Assembly: GCF_002741015.1 (NCBI RefSeq)
Contig: NZ_CP016616.1
Span: forward strand, 2,389,501-2,453,500
Direction of reading: 5' to 3'
Origin: Microvirga ossetica
Lineage (GTDB): Bacteria; Pseudomonadota; Alphaproteobacteria; Rhizobiales; Beijerinckiaceae
Length of the DNA stretch: 64,000 nt
Shown: one piece after another, positions 18,158-27,192 of the stretch
Numbering within the stretch: position 1 is the first letter of the stretch
How the letters are laid out: each line of letters starts with the position of its first letter
The notes under the pieces: generated by a model
Databases searched by the model: none
Seen by the model: the letters and a program-made list of their open reading frames with translations, nothing else
What the model was told of the DNA's origin: nothing
Program-made: the position numbers and the translations under genes

Positions 18158-19408
18158 ATGGACCTCTCAAGCAGGAAACGGATCGCCCTCATCGGGACCG
18201 GCCACCGCGGCACGGGCATGTGGGGGATCAACGTCGTCAAGGACTACAGTGACTATGTCGACATCGTCGCCCTCTGCGACACGAACCGCCTTCGTGCCGA
18301 GCGGGCGCGGGGCTTTCTGGGAATAGATGCCCCCATCTACACCGACGCCCAGGAGATGATCGCGGCGGTCAAGCCGGATCAGGTCATCGTCTGCACCCGT
18401 GACTCGAATCACGACGAGATGATCGTGCGCGCCCTCGAATCGGGCGTCGACGTCATCACCGAGAAGCCGATGACCACCACGGCCGAGAAGGTGCGGCGCA
18501 TCCTCGACGCCGAGAAGCGCACCGGGCGCCGCGTCGATGTGACCTTTAATTACCGCTACGCTCCGACCGTCCGGAAGATCAAGGAGCTGCTGAACTCGGG
18601 CGTGATCGGCGACGTCACCTCCATCGATTTCCACTGGTTTCTCGACAACAAGCACGGGGCCGACTACTTCCGCCGCTGGCACGCGGTGGAGGAGAATTCC
18701 GGCAGCCTCTTCGTGCACAAGAGCACCCACCATTTCGATCTGATGAACTGGTACCTGGACGACGATCCGGAGCAGGTCTTCGCCTTCGCCAGCCTGCGCA
18801 AATACGGCAAGGCCGGCCCCTTCCGGGGCGAGCGCTGCAAGACCTGCGAGCATGCCAGCTATTGCGACTACTACATGGACGTCAGCAAGGACCCGTGGCT
18901 CGAGGCCCTCTACGAGGATCCGTCCCGCGAGGACGGCTATGTCCGCGATGCCTGCGTGTTCCGCGAGGAGATCAACATTCCCGACACGATGTCGGCCATG
19001 ATCCGCTATCGCAAGGGCGTGCAGGTCACCTATTCGGTGAACACCTATATGCCCATCGAAGGGCATTTCATCGCCTTCGACGGCACCAAGGGCCGCATCC
19101 AGATGCGGCAATACGAGCGCCAGCCCTGGGAAACGCCGGAATACGACGAGATCCAGCTCGTGCGGAATTTCGGCGGCGTTGAGACCATCCAGGTCCCGCA
19201 CGAGCCGGGCGGCCATTTCGGCGGCGATCCGAAGCTGCAGGACATGCTGTTCAAGCCGGGCACCCCGGATCCCCTGAACCAGCGCGCCGGTTCTCGCGCG
19301 GGCGCCATGTCGGTGCTGTGCGGCATCGCCGCACTTCAGAGTTCGAAGACGGGTCAGATGGTCAGCGTCTCGAAGCTGCTCGACCCGGCGCAGGCCATCG
19401 CAGCCTGA
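18158..19408 (+). CDS. Gfo/Idh/MocA oxidoreductase with inserted Cys cluster (paralogue 3)
   Basis: 416 residues, longer than the usual 340-380. Rossmann GTGHRGTG (13-20), signature Glu102-Lys103-Pro104, and C-terminal catalytic segment HKSTHHFDLMNW (187-198). Unusually, Cys227, Cys230 and Cys236 sit in ERCKTCEHASYC, with Cys266 further on. This C-x2-C-x5-C arrangement looks like a structural metal site and is typical of a minor branch of the family. Followed by a hairpin and the Ldh_2-type dehydrogenase, probably one operon. Likely oxidises a sugar or sugar acid; the substrate is unknown. Confidence 0.92.
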   Translation: MDLSSRKRIALIGTGHRGTGMWGINVVKDYSDYVDIVALCDTNRLRAERARGFLGIDAPIYTDAQEMIAAVKPDQVIVCTRDSNHDEMIVRALESGVDVITEKPMTTTAEKVRRILDAEKRTGRRVDVTFNYRYAPTVRKIKELLNSGVIGDVTSIDFHWFLDNKHGADYFRRWHAVEENSGSLFVHKSTHHFDLMNWYLDDDPEQVFAFASLRKYGKAGPFRGERCKTCEHASYCDYYMDVSKDPWLEALYEDPSREDGYVRDACVFREEINIPDTMSAMIRYRKGVQVTYSVNTYMPIEGHFIAFDGTKGRIQMRQYERQPWETPEYDEIQLVRNFGGVETIQVPHEPGGHFGGDPKLQDMLFKPGTPDPLNQRAGSRAGAMSVLCGIAALQSSKTGQMVSVSKLLDPAQAIAA

Positions 19409-19417
19409 CGAAAGACG

Positions 19418-19441
19418 GGAGGTGGCTTGACTGCCACCTCC
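19418..19441 (+). other. Intercistronic hairpin
   Basis: Perfect 9-bp stem GGAGGTGGC/GCCACCTCC with a 6-base loop, 9 bp after the Gfo stop codon and 53 bp before the next start. No U-tract follows, so it is more likely an mRNA stabiliser or partial attenuator than a full terminator. Confidence 0.6.
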
Positions 19442-19494
19442 TCACCTGCTCCGCGTGCCGGAGCGGTCGCATCGAATATGCAAGAGAGCAATCC

Positions 19495-20607
19495 ATGATC
19501 GCGAGCGAGACTGTCTCGGCCGAGGTGATTCGCGCCCAGATCGAAGCGATCCTGCGCGCCTGGGGCATGAGCGAAGAAACCCTGCGCCGGACGGCGGAGG
19601 TGATGGTCGAGACCGACCTGCGCGGCATCGATTCCCACGGCATCTCCATGCTGACGCAATATGCGCAGATGCAGGACGCCGGGCAGTTGCGGATTCGGGC
19701 GGAGCCGAGGATCGTGCGGCAGAGCGCGAGCACGGCCCTGATCGACGGCGGCGCCGGACTGGGACATCCCGCGGCGCTGATGGGCATGAACCTCGCCATC
19801 GACAAGGCGCTCGCCCACGATGTCGGCGTGGTGTCGGTTTTCAACTCGCATCATTTCGGCGCAGCGGGCTATTACGCCACAATGGCAGCGGAGCGCGGGC
19901 TGATCGGTGTCGTCTCCTCGACGACCCGCGTGATCTCCGTGGTGCCCACCAACGGGGTCGAGCGCGTTCTCGGAACCAATCCGATTGCGATAGCCGCACC
20001 CGCGGGCCGTCATCGTCCGGTTTGCCTCGACATCTCCACCAGTGTCGCCGCCGCGAACAAGGTCAAGGTTTACGCGCTCCAGGACAAGGATCTTCCGGCC
20101 GGATGGGTGATGGATAGAGAGGGCCGGAACGTCACCGATTCCGGCCAGGCCTTCAGACAGATTTTCGAGAGCCGGGAGGGCGGGCTGACACCCATCGGCG
20201 GCGCCGGCACCGAGATGGGCGGGCACAAGGGATACGGATTGGGCCTGATCGCCCAGATCCTGTCCGGCACCCTCTCCGGCGGTTCCTTCTCGCCGATCCG
20301 GAACCTGACGCAAAAGCCGTCCGATCCCGACAATATCGGCCATTTCTTCATGGCGCTGAATCCCGCAGCCTTCAGGCCGCTGGATGACTTCTGGTCCGAT
20401 CTGGATGTCGCGATCGACACCCTGCATGCCACGAGGTCGGTCCGGGACGACGAGCCGGTTCTGGTGCCCGGCGATCCGGAATGGATCTCCCGCGAGGAGC
20501 GGCTCGCCAACGGCATTCCGATCCCGGAAACGTTGATGCTGAAAGTGCGGGAGATCGCAGAAGCTGCGGGCGCTCCGTTCCTGTTGAAACCGACACGCGC
20601 AGCCTGA
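19495..20607 (+). CDS. Ldh_2 family malate/L-lactate/ureidoglycolate-type dehydrogenase
   Basis: 370 residues from the ATG at 19495 (AGAGAG ahead of it). Family signatures are DLRGIDSHGISML, the substrate/nicotinamide region FNSHHFGAAGYYA, and GTNPIAIAAP; GGHKGYGLGLIAQILSG is the C-terminal cofactor segment. This fold differs from classical lactate dehydrogenase and reduces or oxidises 2-keto/2-hydroxy acids (malate, lactate, ureidoglycolate, 2,3-diketogulonate, Delta1-piperideine-2-carboxylate). Coupled in position to the Cys-cluster Gfo gene, so a sugar-derived 2-keto acid is the likely substrate. The exact one cannot be told. Confidence 0.88.
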   Translation: MIASETVSAEVIRAQIEAILRAWGMSEETLRRTAEVMVETDLRGIDSHGISMLTQYAQMQDAGQLRIRAEPRIVRQSASTALIDGGAGLGHPAALMGMNLAIDKALAHDVGVVSVFNSHHFGAAGYYATMAAERGLIGVVSSTTRVISVVPTNGVERVLGTNPIAIAAPAGRHRPVCLDISTSVAAANKVKVYALQDKDLPAGWVMDREGRNVTDSGQAFRQIFESREGGLTPIGGAGTEMGGHKGYGLGLIAQILSGTLSGGSFSPIRNLTQKPSDPDNIGHFFMALNPAAFRPLDDFWSDLDVAIDTLHATRSVRDDEPVLVPGDPEWISREERLANGIPIPETLMLKVREIAEAAGAPFLLKPTRAA

Positions 20608-20615
20608 CGGGTTGT

Positions 20616-20639
20616 GGCCCCCGCCCGTGGGCGGGAGCC
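20616..20639. terminator. Hairpin between convergent operons
   Basis: CCCGCCC/GGGCGGG with a two-base connector (20620-20635), extended by GGC/GCC, lies in the 75-bp gap between convergent stop codons. There is no good U-tract on either strand, so termination strength is uncertain. Confidence 0.5.
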
Positions 20640-20682
20640 AATGTTTCAAGACACGATGTCAAAGATCGCAAGCGCGCGGTTT

Positions 20683-21549
20683 TTAGACGACCGCGCGATG
20701 CCGCTCGATGCAGGTGGCGAGCACCTCCTCCATCGGCTTTTTCCACCAGTTGTTCTCGGAGAAGATCTCCACCTCCGAGTAGCCGGCATATCCGACCGCC
20801 TCGACGGCCTCGCGGATGCCGCGCAGGTCGATGACGCCATCGCCCATCATGCCGCGATCGAGCAGCAGATCGGTCGTCGGCACGAGCCAGTCGCAGACGT
20901 GATAGGCAAGAAGCCTGTCCTTGCCCGTGCGGCGGATCTGTTCCTTCAGGTCCGGATCCCACCACACATGGTAGACGTCGACCGCAAGGCCGAGCATGCC
21001 CGTACGCTCGGGATCGACCCGGTCGCAGATGTCGAGAGCTTGGCTCATGGTGTTCACGCAGGCACGATCCGCCGCATACATCGGATGCAGCGGCTCGATG
21101 GCGAGCGGGAGACCGGCCTTGCGGGAATAGTCGAGCAGTGTCGCGATCCCGTCCTCGACCAGGGCGCGCGCCGCGTCGATGTCCTTCGAAGCTTCAGAGC
21201 CTGGCCGGGAATATTGCGGCAGGCCGCCGACCACGAGCACGAGGCAGGGTGCGCCGAGGGCGACGGCCTCGTCCACCGCGCGGCGGTTGTCGTCGGTGGC
21301 TTCCTGCAGCCTTGCCGCATCGGCCGGGAACATGCCGCCGCGGCAATAGCCGGAGAGTTCGAGCCCTGCATCCTTCACCGCCGCCACGGCGCGGTTGAGG
21401 CCCACAGTCGCCACCTGGTCGCGCCAGGGCGAGATCGCCTTGATCTCGGCTCGGGCGCAGGCCTCAGCGATGGCGACGAGGTCGCCCTGCTTTCTCACCG
21501 TCGCGGTGTTGATCGACAGGGCGCGGTGATCGCGTGTGAAGTTACGCAT
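20683..21549 (-). CDS. Sugar phosphate isomerase/epimerase (AP_endonuc_2 TIM barrel)
   Basis: 288 residues, xylose-isomerase-like TIM barrel. Metal-binding acidic residues appear in LAIEPLHPMYA (Glu), LGLAVDVYHVWWDPDL (Asp, His), YHVCDWL (His, Asp) and YSEVEIFSEN (Glu), matching the family pattern. Members isomerise or epimerise sugars or keto-sugars, hydrolyse myo-inosose, or cleave C-glycosides after 3-oxidation. Last gene of a seven-gene minus-strand operon, 3 bp after the DUF993 gene. The neighbouring Gfo gene suggests a keto-sugar or keto-glycoside intermediate, an inference only. Confidence 0.88.
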   Translation of the reverse strand: MRNFTRDHRALSINTATVRKQGDLVAIAEACARAEIKAISPWRDQVATVGLNRAVAAVKDAGLELSGYCRGGMFPADAARLQEATDDNRRAVDEAVALGAPCLVLVVGGLPQYSRPGSEASKDIDAARALVEDGIATLLDYSRKAGLPLAIEPLHPMYAADRACVNTMSQALDICDRVDPERTGMLGLAVDVYHVWWDPDLKEQIRRTGKDRLLAYHVCDWLVPTTDLLLDRGMMGDGVIDLRGIREAVEAVGYAGYSEVEIFSENNWWKKPMEEVLATCIERHRAVV

Positions 21550-21552
21550 CTC

Positions 21553-22743
21553 TTACGCCTCCACCCCATGCGTGGCGAGGACGAAGCGCATGCGCTCCAC
21601 CGCAAGGTCCGGATCCCGCAGGAGACCGGCCTTGTCCGCCAGGCGGAAGAGCTCGGCGAGATGCAGGGTCGAGCGGGCGCTCTCCTGTCCGCCGACCATG
21701 GTGAAGTGGTCCTGATGGCCGTTGAGATAGGCCATGAACACCACGCCCGTCTTGTAGAACCGCGTCGGCGCCCGGAAGATGTGTCGCGACAACGGCACGG
21801 TCGGGGCGAGCACCTCGTGGAACGTGTCGATCTTGCCCGCCGCAAGACTCACGAGAGCCGACGAGGCCGCAGGCGCGATGGCATCGAAGATGCCGAGCAG
21901 CGCGTGCGAATAGCCCTGGTCGTCTCCCGCGATCAGCTCGGCATAGTTGAAGTCGTCGCCCGTATACATGCGCACGCGCTTGTCGAGGCGGCGGCGCATG
22001 GCGATTTCCTTGTCCTTGTCGAGAAGGGAGATCTTGACGCCGTCGACCTTCTCCGCATGGCTGTTGATGATCGACACGCATGTATCCATCGCGGCATCGA
22101 GATCGCTCGTGCCCCAATAGCCGGCGAGCGCCGGATCGAACATGTCGCCGAGCCAGTGGATGATCACCGGCTCCTTCGCCTGGCTGAGGATGCGGTCGTA
22201 GACCTGGACGTAATCGTCGGCGGACTTGGCGACGCGGGCAAGCGCCCGCGACGCCATGAGGATGATGCGTCCGCCCACCGCCTCGATGGCGGCGAATTGC
22301 TCCTCATAGGCGCGGATGACGTCGTCGACGCTGCGCGCAGCTTCGGGTGCGAGATGATCCGTGCCGGCACCGGAAAACACGAGGGCATCGCCCCGCGCCT
22401 TGGCGGCGCCGACCGAGCGGCGGATCAGCTCGAGCGAGGTCGGCCAGTCGAGGCCCATGCCGCGCTGCGCCGTGTCCATGGCTTCCGCGACGCCGAGGCC
22501 GAGATCCCACAGGCGCTCGCGATAGGCGATGGTCTTGTCCCAGTCGATGGCGGCCTGCAGCCACGGGTCCGCATCGGCGAGCGGATCGGCCACCACGTGG
22601 GCGGCCGAGAACGCGATGCGGTTCATCGGCCCGCTCACCTTGTCGGGGAAGGACTTTGGGGCGGAGAGCTTATAGGTCTCCACGCTGCGATCCGCCTGCG
22701 GCAGGCGGATCGACAGGGCGCTGACGGTCTCAGGCCGGTTCAT
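21553..22743 (-). CDS. DUF993, dihydrodipicolinate synthase-like TIM barrel protein
   Basis: 396 residues. I recognise the DUF993 group from the N-terminal half (SAAHVVADPLADADPWLQAA, RGMGLDWPTSLELI) and GWK-free DHDPS-like barrel segments (PVIIHWLGDMFDPALAGYWG, KVDGVKISLLDKDKE). The Lys in VDGVKIS aligns in position with the Schiff-base Lys of aldolases in the DHDPS superfamily. No activity has been shown for this group to my knowledge. Its start lies inside the 3' end of the Gfo gene (14-bp overlap), so both are translated together. Probably an aldolase or lyase on the product of that dehydrogenase. Confidence 0.85.
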   Translation of the reverse strand: MNRPETVSALSIRLPQADRSVETYKLSAPKSFPDKVSGPMNRIAFSAAHVVADPLADADPWLQAAIDWDKTIAYRERLWDLGLGVAEAMDTAQRGMGLDWPTSLELIRRSVGAAKARGDALVFSGAGTDHLAPEAARSVDDVIRAYEEQFAAIEAVGGRIILMASRALARVAKSADDYVQVYDRILSQAKEPVIIHWLGDMFDPALAGYWGTSDLDAAMDTCVSIINSHAEKVDGVKISLLDKDKEIAMRRRLDKRVRMYTGDDFNYAELIAGDDQGYSHALLGIFDAIAPAASSALVSLAAGKIDTFHEVLAPTVPLSRHIFRAPTRFYKTGVVFMAYLNGHQDHFTMVGGQESARSTLHLAELFRLADKAGLLRDPDLAVERMRFVLATHGVEA

Positions 22744-23917
22744 GCTGCTTCTCCTTCGAGGCGCCTACATTCAGCGGCGGCACGTCGACCCAGCGGCGCT
22801 CGCGCCAGCTCTCGAGAGCGCATTCCACGAGCTGAACGCCCTTCGCGCCTTCGACGAGGGTGTAGCGGTAGGGCGCATCCTCGACGACGTGACGGACGAA
22901 CATCTCCCACTGCGTCTTGAAGCCGTTGTCGTAGACCGTATTGTCGGGCACCGGCTGCCAGGTGTCGTAGAAGTCGATGGTCTGCTTCTGATCGGGATTC
23001 CAGACCGGGCGCGGCGTCGCCTGGCGCGGCTGGATCACGCAATCGGTGAGGCCGGCGACGGCCGAACCGTGCGTTCCGTCCACTTGGAAGGTGACGAGAT
23101 CGTCACGGTAGACACGGGTGCACCAGGACATGTTGATGTGGGCGATCACGCCGCCATCGAGCATGAAGGTGGCGTAAGCCGAATCGTCGGCGGTCGCCGG
23201 ATAGGGCTTGCCCTTCTCGTCGACGCGCTCGGGAATATGCGTCGAGCCGATGCAGGAGACCGAGCGCACCTCGCCGAAAAGGTTGTCGAGCACGTAGCGC
23301 CAGTGGCAGACCATATCGAGGATCATGCCGCCGCCGTCCTCGGAACGGTAGTTCCAGGACGGACGCTGCGCCGGCTGGCCCCAATCGCCCTCGAACACCC
23401 AATAGCCGAACTCGCCGCGAACCGAGAGCATGCGGCCGAAGAAGCCGGAATCGCGCAGCATCTTCAGCTTCTGCAGGCCGGGCAGGAAGAGCTTGTCCTG
23501 CACGGTGCCGTTCTTCACGCCCTTCTCGCGGGCGAGACGGACGATCCGCAGCGCCTCCGGCAGGTTCGTGGAGATCGGCTTCTCGCAATAGATGTGCTTG
23601 CCGGCATTGATCGCCTGGTCGAGCAGGGTCGGACGCATCTGCGTCGTCGCCGCATCGAAGAAGATCTCATCCTTCGGATCGGCGATGGCGGCATCGAGAT
23701 CGGTCGTCCAGCGCTCGATGCCATAGGTCTTCGCAAGCTCCTGGATCTTGTCCGCATTGCGTCCGACGAGGATCGGATCGAGCTGGACCTTCGACCCGTC
23801 GGACAGGGTCACGCCGCCCTCGGCGCGGATGGCAGCCACGGAGCGGATGAGGTGCTGGTTCATTCCCATGCGGCCGGTGATGCCATGCATCACAATGCCT
23901 AACCTGCGTTGAGCCAT
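22730..23917 (-). CDS. Gfo/Idh/MocA family oxidoreductase (paralogue 4)
   Basis: 395 residues. The N-terminus MHGITGRMGMNQHL has a GITGRMG loop reminiscent of dihydrodipicolinate reductase rather than the plain GxGxxG. The signature is Glu112-Lys113-Pro114 (YCEKPIST). The C-terminal domain carries GGGMILDMVCHWRYVLDNLF, the substrate-site His segment. Lies 11 bp after the enolase-superfamily gene and overlaps DUF993. Together with DUF993 and the TIM-barrel isomerase it forms a three-gene module seen, as far as I recall, in several Rhizobiales without assigned function. Likely oxidises a sugar ring carbon with NAD(P)+. Confidence 0.9.
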   Translation of the reverse strand: MAQRRLGIVMHGITGRMGMNQHLIRSVAAIRAEGGVTLSDGSKVQLDPILVGRNADKIQELAKTYGIERWTTDLDAAIADPKDEIFFDAATTQMRPTLLDQAINAGKHIYCEKPISTNLPEALRIVRLAREKGVKNGTVQDKLFLPGLQKLKMLRDSGFFGRMLSVRGEFGYWVFEGDWGQPAQRPSWNYRSEDGGGMILDMVCHWRYVLDNLFGEVRSVSCIGSTHIPERVDEKGKPYPATADDSAYATFMLDGGVIAHINMSWCTRVYRDDLVTFQVDGTHGSAVAGLTDCVIQPRQATPRPVWNPDQKQTIDFYDTWQPVPDNTVYDNGFKTQWEMFVRHVVEDAPYRYTLVEGAKGVQLVECALESWRERRWVDVPPLNVGASKEKQHEPA

Positions 23918-23928
23918 GATGAAATCTC

Positions 23929-25314
23929 CTATCGATAATGTTGCGAGAGAGGAACGAGACTGCTCCAGTCAGGCTCGGCAGCGCCGGCGAAACCTGGGGC
24001 AGACAACAGGGAAGCGGTCGGCAGAGAACCGCGTTCGAAAGCAAGGCCGATGCGGCCGCCCTGCTTCCGGTAGAGATCGGGATGCGCAGCGGCGAAGCGC
24101 ACCGCTTCCGCATCCGGTGCGGGGCCGAAGCCATCGACGTAATGATGCCCGTTGCGCTCGGCATGGGTGAGCCCGAGCGTGGCGACGAGCGCGGTGTCCT
24201 GCTCGATCCCGAGCCCCGCCTGGCAGGTGAGATCCTCGGCGGAGACGAAGAACCGGCCCGGCTGGCGCTCGTTGAAGGCAGCGGCGCGCACGCCGTTCAG
24301 GATCGACTTGTAGAAGCCCTTGCAGGCCTTCGAGGACACGCCGCGATAACCGAGCTCGACCGCGCGCGGAAAGGCATCGTAATCGCCATCCGCCTCGTCG
24401 ATGATGAACGGGATCTCGGCGGCGAGATCGCCCAGGGGCGCCGCGAAGGTCCCGGCCCGGTCGAAGGGCTGCTCGATATAGAGCAGGCGCTCGCGGAAGG
24501 CTTGCAGCCCGCCGCTTTGCATCGCCTGCAACAGTAAACGCAGACGCTCAGGGTCGTATTGCTCGTTGGCGTCCAGCGTCGCGCGGTAATCCGGCACCTG
24601 CAGCGACAGAAGCGCGTGGATCGCCTGCAGGCGCGCGATGTCCGCGTCCACGTCGCCGCCGATCTTGATCTTGAACAGAAGCAGCCGCGCGTGAGCGATC
24701 TCCTCCGCGAGACTGCCCTCACCCTCGAGAGCATCCAGCATCCCGATCGTATGCCGGAGCCGGACCTCGCCGACCGGACGGATATCCGCCAGGAAGGTTC
24801 GGATGCGCTCCTCGTCGAGATCCGGCGTCTGCCGCGCATCGATGCCGAAGACATTGCGCCGCAATCCTTCGGGGAAGGAGAGCTTCAGCGCCTTGAGCAC
24901 GCCGTCGGCAACCGCCTTGTCGATCAGCGCCGGCCCGTAGGATGCGACGAGGCCGGGCAGGCCCCGATCGGCGGCCCACATCTTCTGCGCCGCGAAGCCG
25001 CGTGCGTGGTGGCCGAAGGCCGTGTCCCAACCATCCGCCTCGGCATAGATGCGCGCCGCCTCATTGAGACTGGCCTTGAGATCGGCGATGGTGTCATGGG
25101 GCGTCTTGGCGGGGTTCTTGTCGAACCATTTCGGCATCATCATCTCGGCGGTGACGCCGGTCGCGACGCCGATGCCCTCCACCCCGACCACAACCTGCAC
25201 GAAGGCCTGCGGCGCCTCGTCGACGGTGACGAGCCCGAACCGGAACGGACGCGCGAAGCGCATCGGCCGCTCGAAGGTCTTTATCTGAACGATGCGAATC
25301 CGGGCGCCTGACAT
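23929..25314 (-). CDS. Enolase superfamily protein (mandelate racemase/muconate lactonizing type)
   Basis: 461 residues, longer than the usual 370-400 because of an enlarged N-terminal capping part. Barrel motifs are readable: Lys215-x-Lys217 (FKIKIGG), metal ligands Asp248 (LDANEQYD), Glu281 (YIEQPFDR) and Asp306 (IIDEADGD), then Lys329 (SSKACKGF). These support a metal-dependent alpha-proton abstraction, giving racemisation, dehydration or cycloisomerisation of a carboxylate sugar acid or similar. Two Lys on opposite sides resembles the MLE/racemase branch more than the His-based MR branch. 6 bp after the NMT1-type ABC ATPase gene. Substrate unknown. Confidence 0.85.
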   Translation of the reverse strand: MSGARIRIVQIKTFERPMRFARPFRFGLVTVDEAPQAFVQVVVGVEGIGVATGVTAEMMMPKWFDKNPAKTPHDTIADLKASLNEAARIYAEADGWDTAFGHHARGFAAQKMWAADRGLPGLVASYGPALIDKAVADGVLKALKLSFPEGLRRNVFGIDARQTPDLDEERIRTFLADIRPVGEVRLRHTIGMLDALEGEGSLAEEIAHARLLLFKIKIGGDVDADIARLQAIHALLSLQVPDYRATLDANEQYDPERLRLLLQAMQSGGLQAFRERLLYIEQPFDRAGTFAAPLGDLAAEIPFIIDEADGDYDAFPRAVELGYRGVSSKACKGFYKSILNGVRAAAFNERQPGRFFVSAEDLTCQAGLGIEQDTALVATLGLTHAERNGHHYVDGFGPAPDAEAVRFAAAHPDLYRKQGGRIGLAFERGSLPTASLLSAPGFAGAAEPDWSSLVPLSQHYR

Positions 25315-25320
25315 GGTCTT

Positions 25321-26154
25321 TTAGTCCAGATGGCCGCGGGCATAGAAATGGCCGCGGATCCGTTGCGTGAGATCGACGAAGGTCGGATGTCCCATGACCT
25401 CAAGGTTGCGCGGCCGCGGCAGCGTCACGTCGTAGATCGCGGCGATCGTACCCGGCCGCTCCGACATGACGACCACGCGGTCCGCCAGGAACACCGCTTC
25501 GGGAATGGAATGGGTGATCAGCAGGATCGTCTTGCCGGTCTCGTGGTGGATGCGCTGGAGCTCGAGATTCATGCGCTCGCGCGTCATGGCATCGAGCGCG
25601 CCGAACGGCTCGTCCATGAGAACGATCTTCGGATCGTGCACCAGCGCCCGGCAGATGGCGGTGCGCTGCTGCATGCCGCCGGAGAGCTGCCAGGGATATT
25701 TGTTCTGGAAGTCCTCGAGCCCCGCCATGGCGAGCAGCTTGCGGGCACGGGCGAGATGGCTCTCCCGGTCGAGCTTGCGCACCTCGACCGGCATCATCAC
25801 GTTGCGCAGAACCGAGCGCCAGGGCAGCAGCACCGGGCTCTGGAACACGATGCCCACATCGTCCGGCGGTTCCCTCACCGCGACGCCGCCGATCTGCACC
25901 TCGCCTTCGCTCGGCGGAATGAGGCCGGCGACCAGTTTGAGCAATGTCGACTTGCCGCATCCCGACGGGCCGACCACGGCGACGAACTCGCCTTCCGTGA
26001 TGTCGAGATTGATCGGCCGCAGGGACGGCACGTCGCCGCTGCGCGTGCGGTAGGTCTTCGCGAGATTGCGGATCTCGATCATGGAGCGAGGCGCGGACGC
26101 CTCGCTTTTCGGGATGACACGAAGATGTGCCATGGCCTGCGCCTGCCTGCTCAC
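25321..26154 (-). CDS. ABC transporter ATP-binding protein (SsuB/TauB type)
   Basis: 277 residues. Walker A VGPSGCGKSTLL, signature LSGGMQQRTAICRA, Walker B KIVLMDEPFGALDAMTRE and the switch His in LLITHSIPEAV are all intact. The group energises importers for sulfonates, nitrate, taurine, thiamine precursors and many others. Its ATG overlaps the stop codon of the binding-protein gene (ATGA), which fixes the start at 26154 even though the ABC domain proper begins at about residue 25. Peripheral on the inner membrane with the 27193-28014 permease. Confidence 0.93.
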   Translation of the reverse strand: MSRQAQAMAHLRVIPKSEASAPRSMIEIRNLAKTYRTRSGDVPSLRPINLDITEGEFVAVVGPSGCGKSTLLKLVAGLIPPSEGEVQIGGVAVREPPDDVGIVFQSPVLLPWRSVLRNVMMPVEVRKLDRESHLARARKLLAMAGLEDFQNKYPWQLSGGMQQRTAICRALVHDPKIVLMDEPFGALDAMTRERMNLELQRIHHETGKTILLITHSIPEAVFLADRVVVMSERPGTIAAIYDVTLPRPRNLEVMGHPTFVDLTQRIRGHFYARGHLD

Positions 26155-27158
26155 TGCGTCGCCTTGGGCAGGAACTCGCGGCTGTAGAACTGCTTCGGAT
26201 CGTTCTTCGCCGCCGGGTCGAGGCCGCCGTATTCGATGAGCAGGTTGACCGTCTCGGCCATGTTGGCGTCGGAGACGTTGAACGGGCGCTGCCCCTTGGT
26301 CTCTTCCGTGCGGTAGAGCGGAATCGTCAGCTCGAAGCCCTCCTGCAGCGTGTCGGGCTTGCCGGCCTTCGGCAGCGCCTTCAGCACGGCCTGCGTCGCC
26401 TCGGCGGGCGCCTTCTCCGCGCCCTCGATCGCCTTGGTGGTGGCGTTCATGAAGCGGCGGACGAGATCGGCCTTCTCCTTCAGCGTGTCCTTGTGCGCGA
26501 TGATGCCGGAGGAGACGAGGTTGACGCCGTAATCCGCGAACATGACCGGCGTGACGTTCTTGCCCGTCGCGTCCTTGATCTTCATGCTCTGGTCCATGAC
26601 GTAGCCGAGCAGCACGTCGGCCTGGCCGTTGATGACCGCGTTGAGCTTCGTCTGCGCGTCGCCGGAGACGATGCGCATCTCGCTTTCCTTCAGCCCGGCC
26701 TTTTTAAGAAACAGCGGCCAGATCTGCGACATGGAATCGCCCGGCGTCGTCGCAACGATCTTGCCGCGCAGATCCTCGGCCTTGCGGATGTTCTTCTCGG
26801 AGAAGCCCATCGCCGACATGGGGTTCTTCTGCAGCAGCACGCCCGGAGACGTGACGGGAGCGCCCTTCACCGCAGCGCGGATCATGGTGGGAACGTCGGC
26901 GTAGGCGAAGTCCACCGTCTTGGCGGCGACCGCCTGCACGGTCACGGCCGAGCCGCGCCCTTCCTGGATCTCGAGATCGATGCCCTCGGCCGCGTAGAGG
27001 CCCTTCTCCTTGCCGTAGAAGAACGGCGCATGCTCGCCGTAGACGTACCAGTTGAGCATCAGCACGACCTTGTCGGCAGCCTGTGCCGGCAGGGTCGCGA
27101 AGGGAATGAGGGCCGTGGCGGCAAAAAGCGTAGCTTTCAGGAACGTACGTTTTCTCAT
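26151..27158 (-). CDS. ABC transporter substrate-binding protein (NMT1/THI5-like)
   Basis: 335 residues with a Sec signal (RTFLKATLFAATALIPF, cleavage after PAQA). The mature part has the NMT1/SsuA fold: LMLNWYVYGEHAPFFYGKEK, GIDLEIQEGRGSAVTVQAV and VDFAYADVPTM. NWYVYGEHAPF is close to the pyrimidine-binding region of THI5/ThiY proteins, but in this family it also occurs in importers for other compounds. No thiamine genes are nearby. Second in the operon, 34 bp after the permease. The ligand may be the substrate of the enolase/Gfo/DUF993 enzymes encoded downstream. Confidence 0.92.
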   Translation of the reverse strand: MRKRTFLKATLFAATALIPFATLPAQAADKVVLMLNWYVYGEHAPFFYGKEKGLYAAEGIDLEIQEGRGSAVTVQAVAAKTVDFAYADVPTMIRAAVKGAPVTSPGVLLQKNPMSAMGFSEKNIRKAEDLRGKIVATTPGDSMSQIWPLFLKKAGLKESEMRIVSGDAQTKLNAVINGQADVLLGYVMDQSMKIKDATGKNVTPVMFADYGVNLVSSGIIAHKDTLKEKADLVRRFMNATTKAIEGAEKAPAEATQAVLKALPKAGKPDTLQEGFELTIPLYRTEETKGQRPFNVSDANMAETVNLLIEYGGLDPAAKNDPKQFYSREFLPKATQ

Positions 27159-27192
27159 GGACTTCCTCCGGTTGATGCTCCGCCCTTGTGAT

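Noticed and set aside
20614..22920. 768-codon plus-strand open frame across the isomerase and DUF993 genes
   Set aside because: Mirror of two well-conserved minus-strand genes; no domain, no ribosome-binding site.
26151..27158. Assignment as thiamine-precursor (ThiY) binding protein
   Set aside because: The NMT1 motif is shared by many importers; no thiamine genes or TPP riboswitch nearby.
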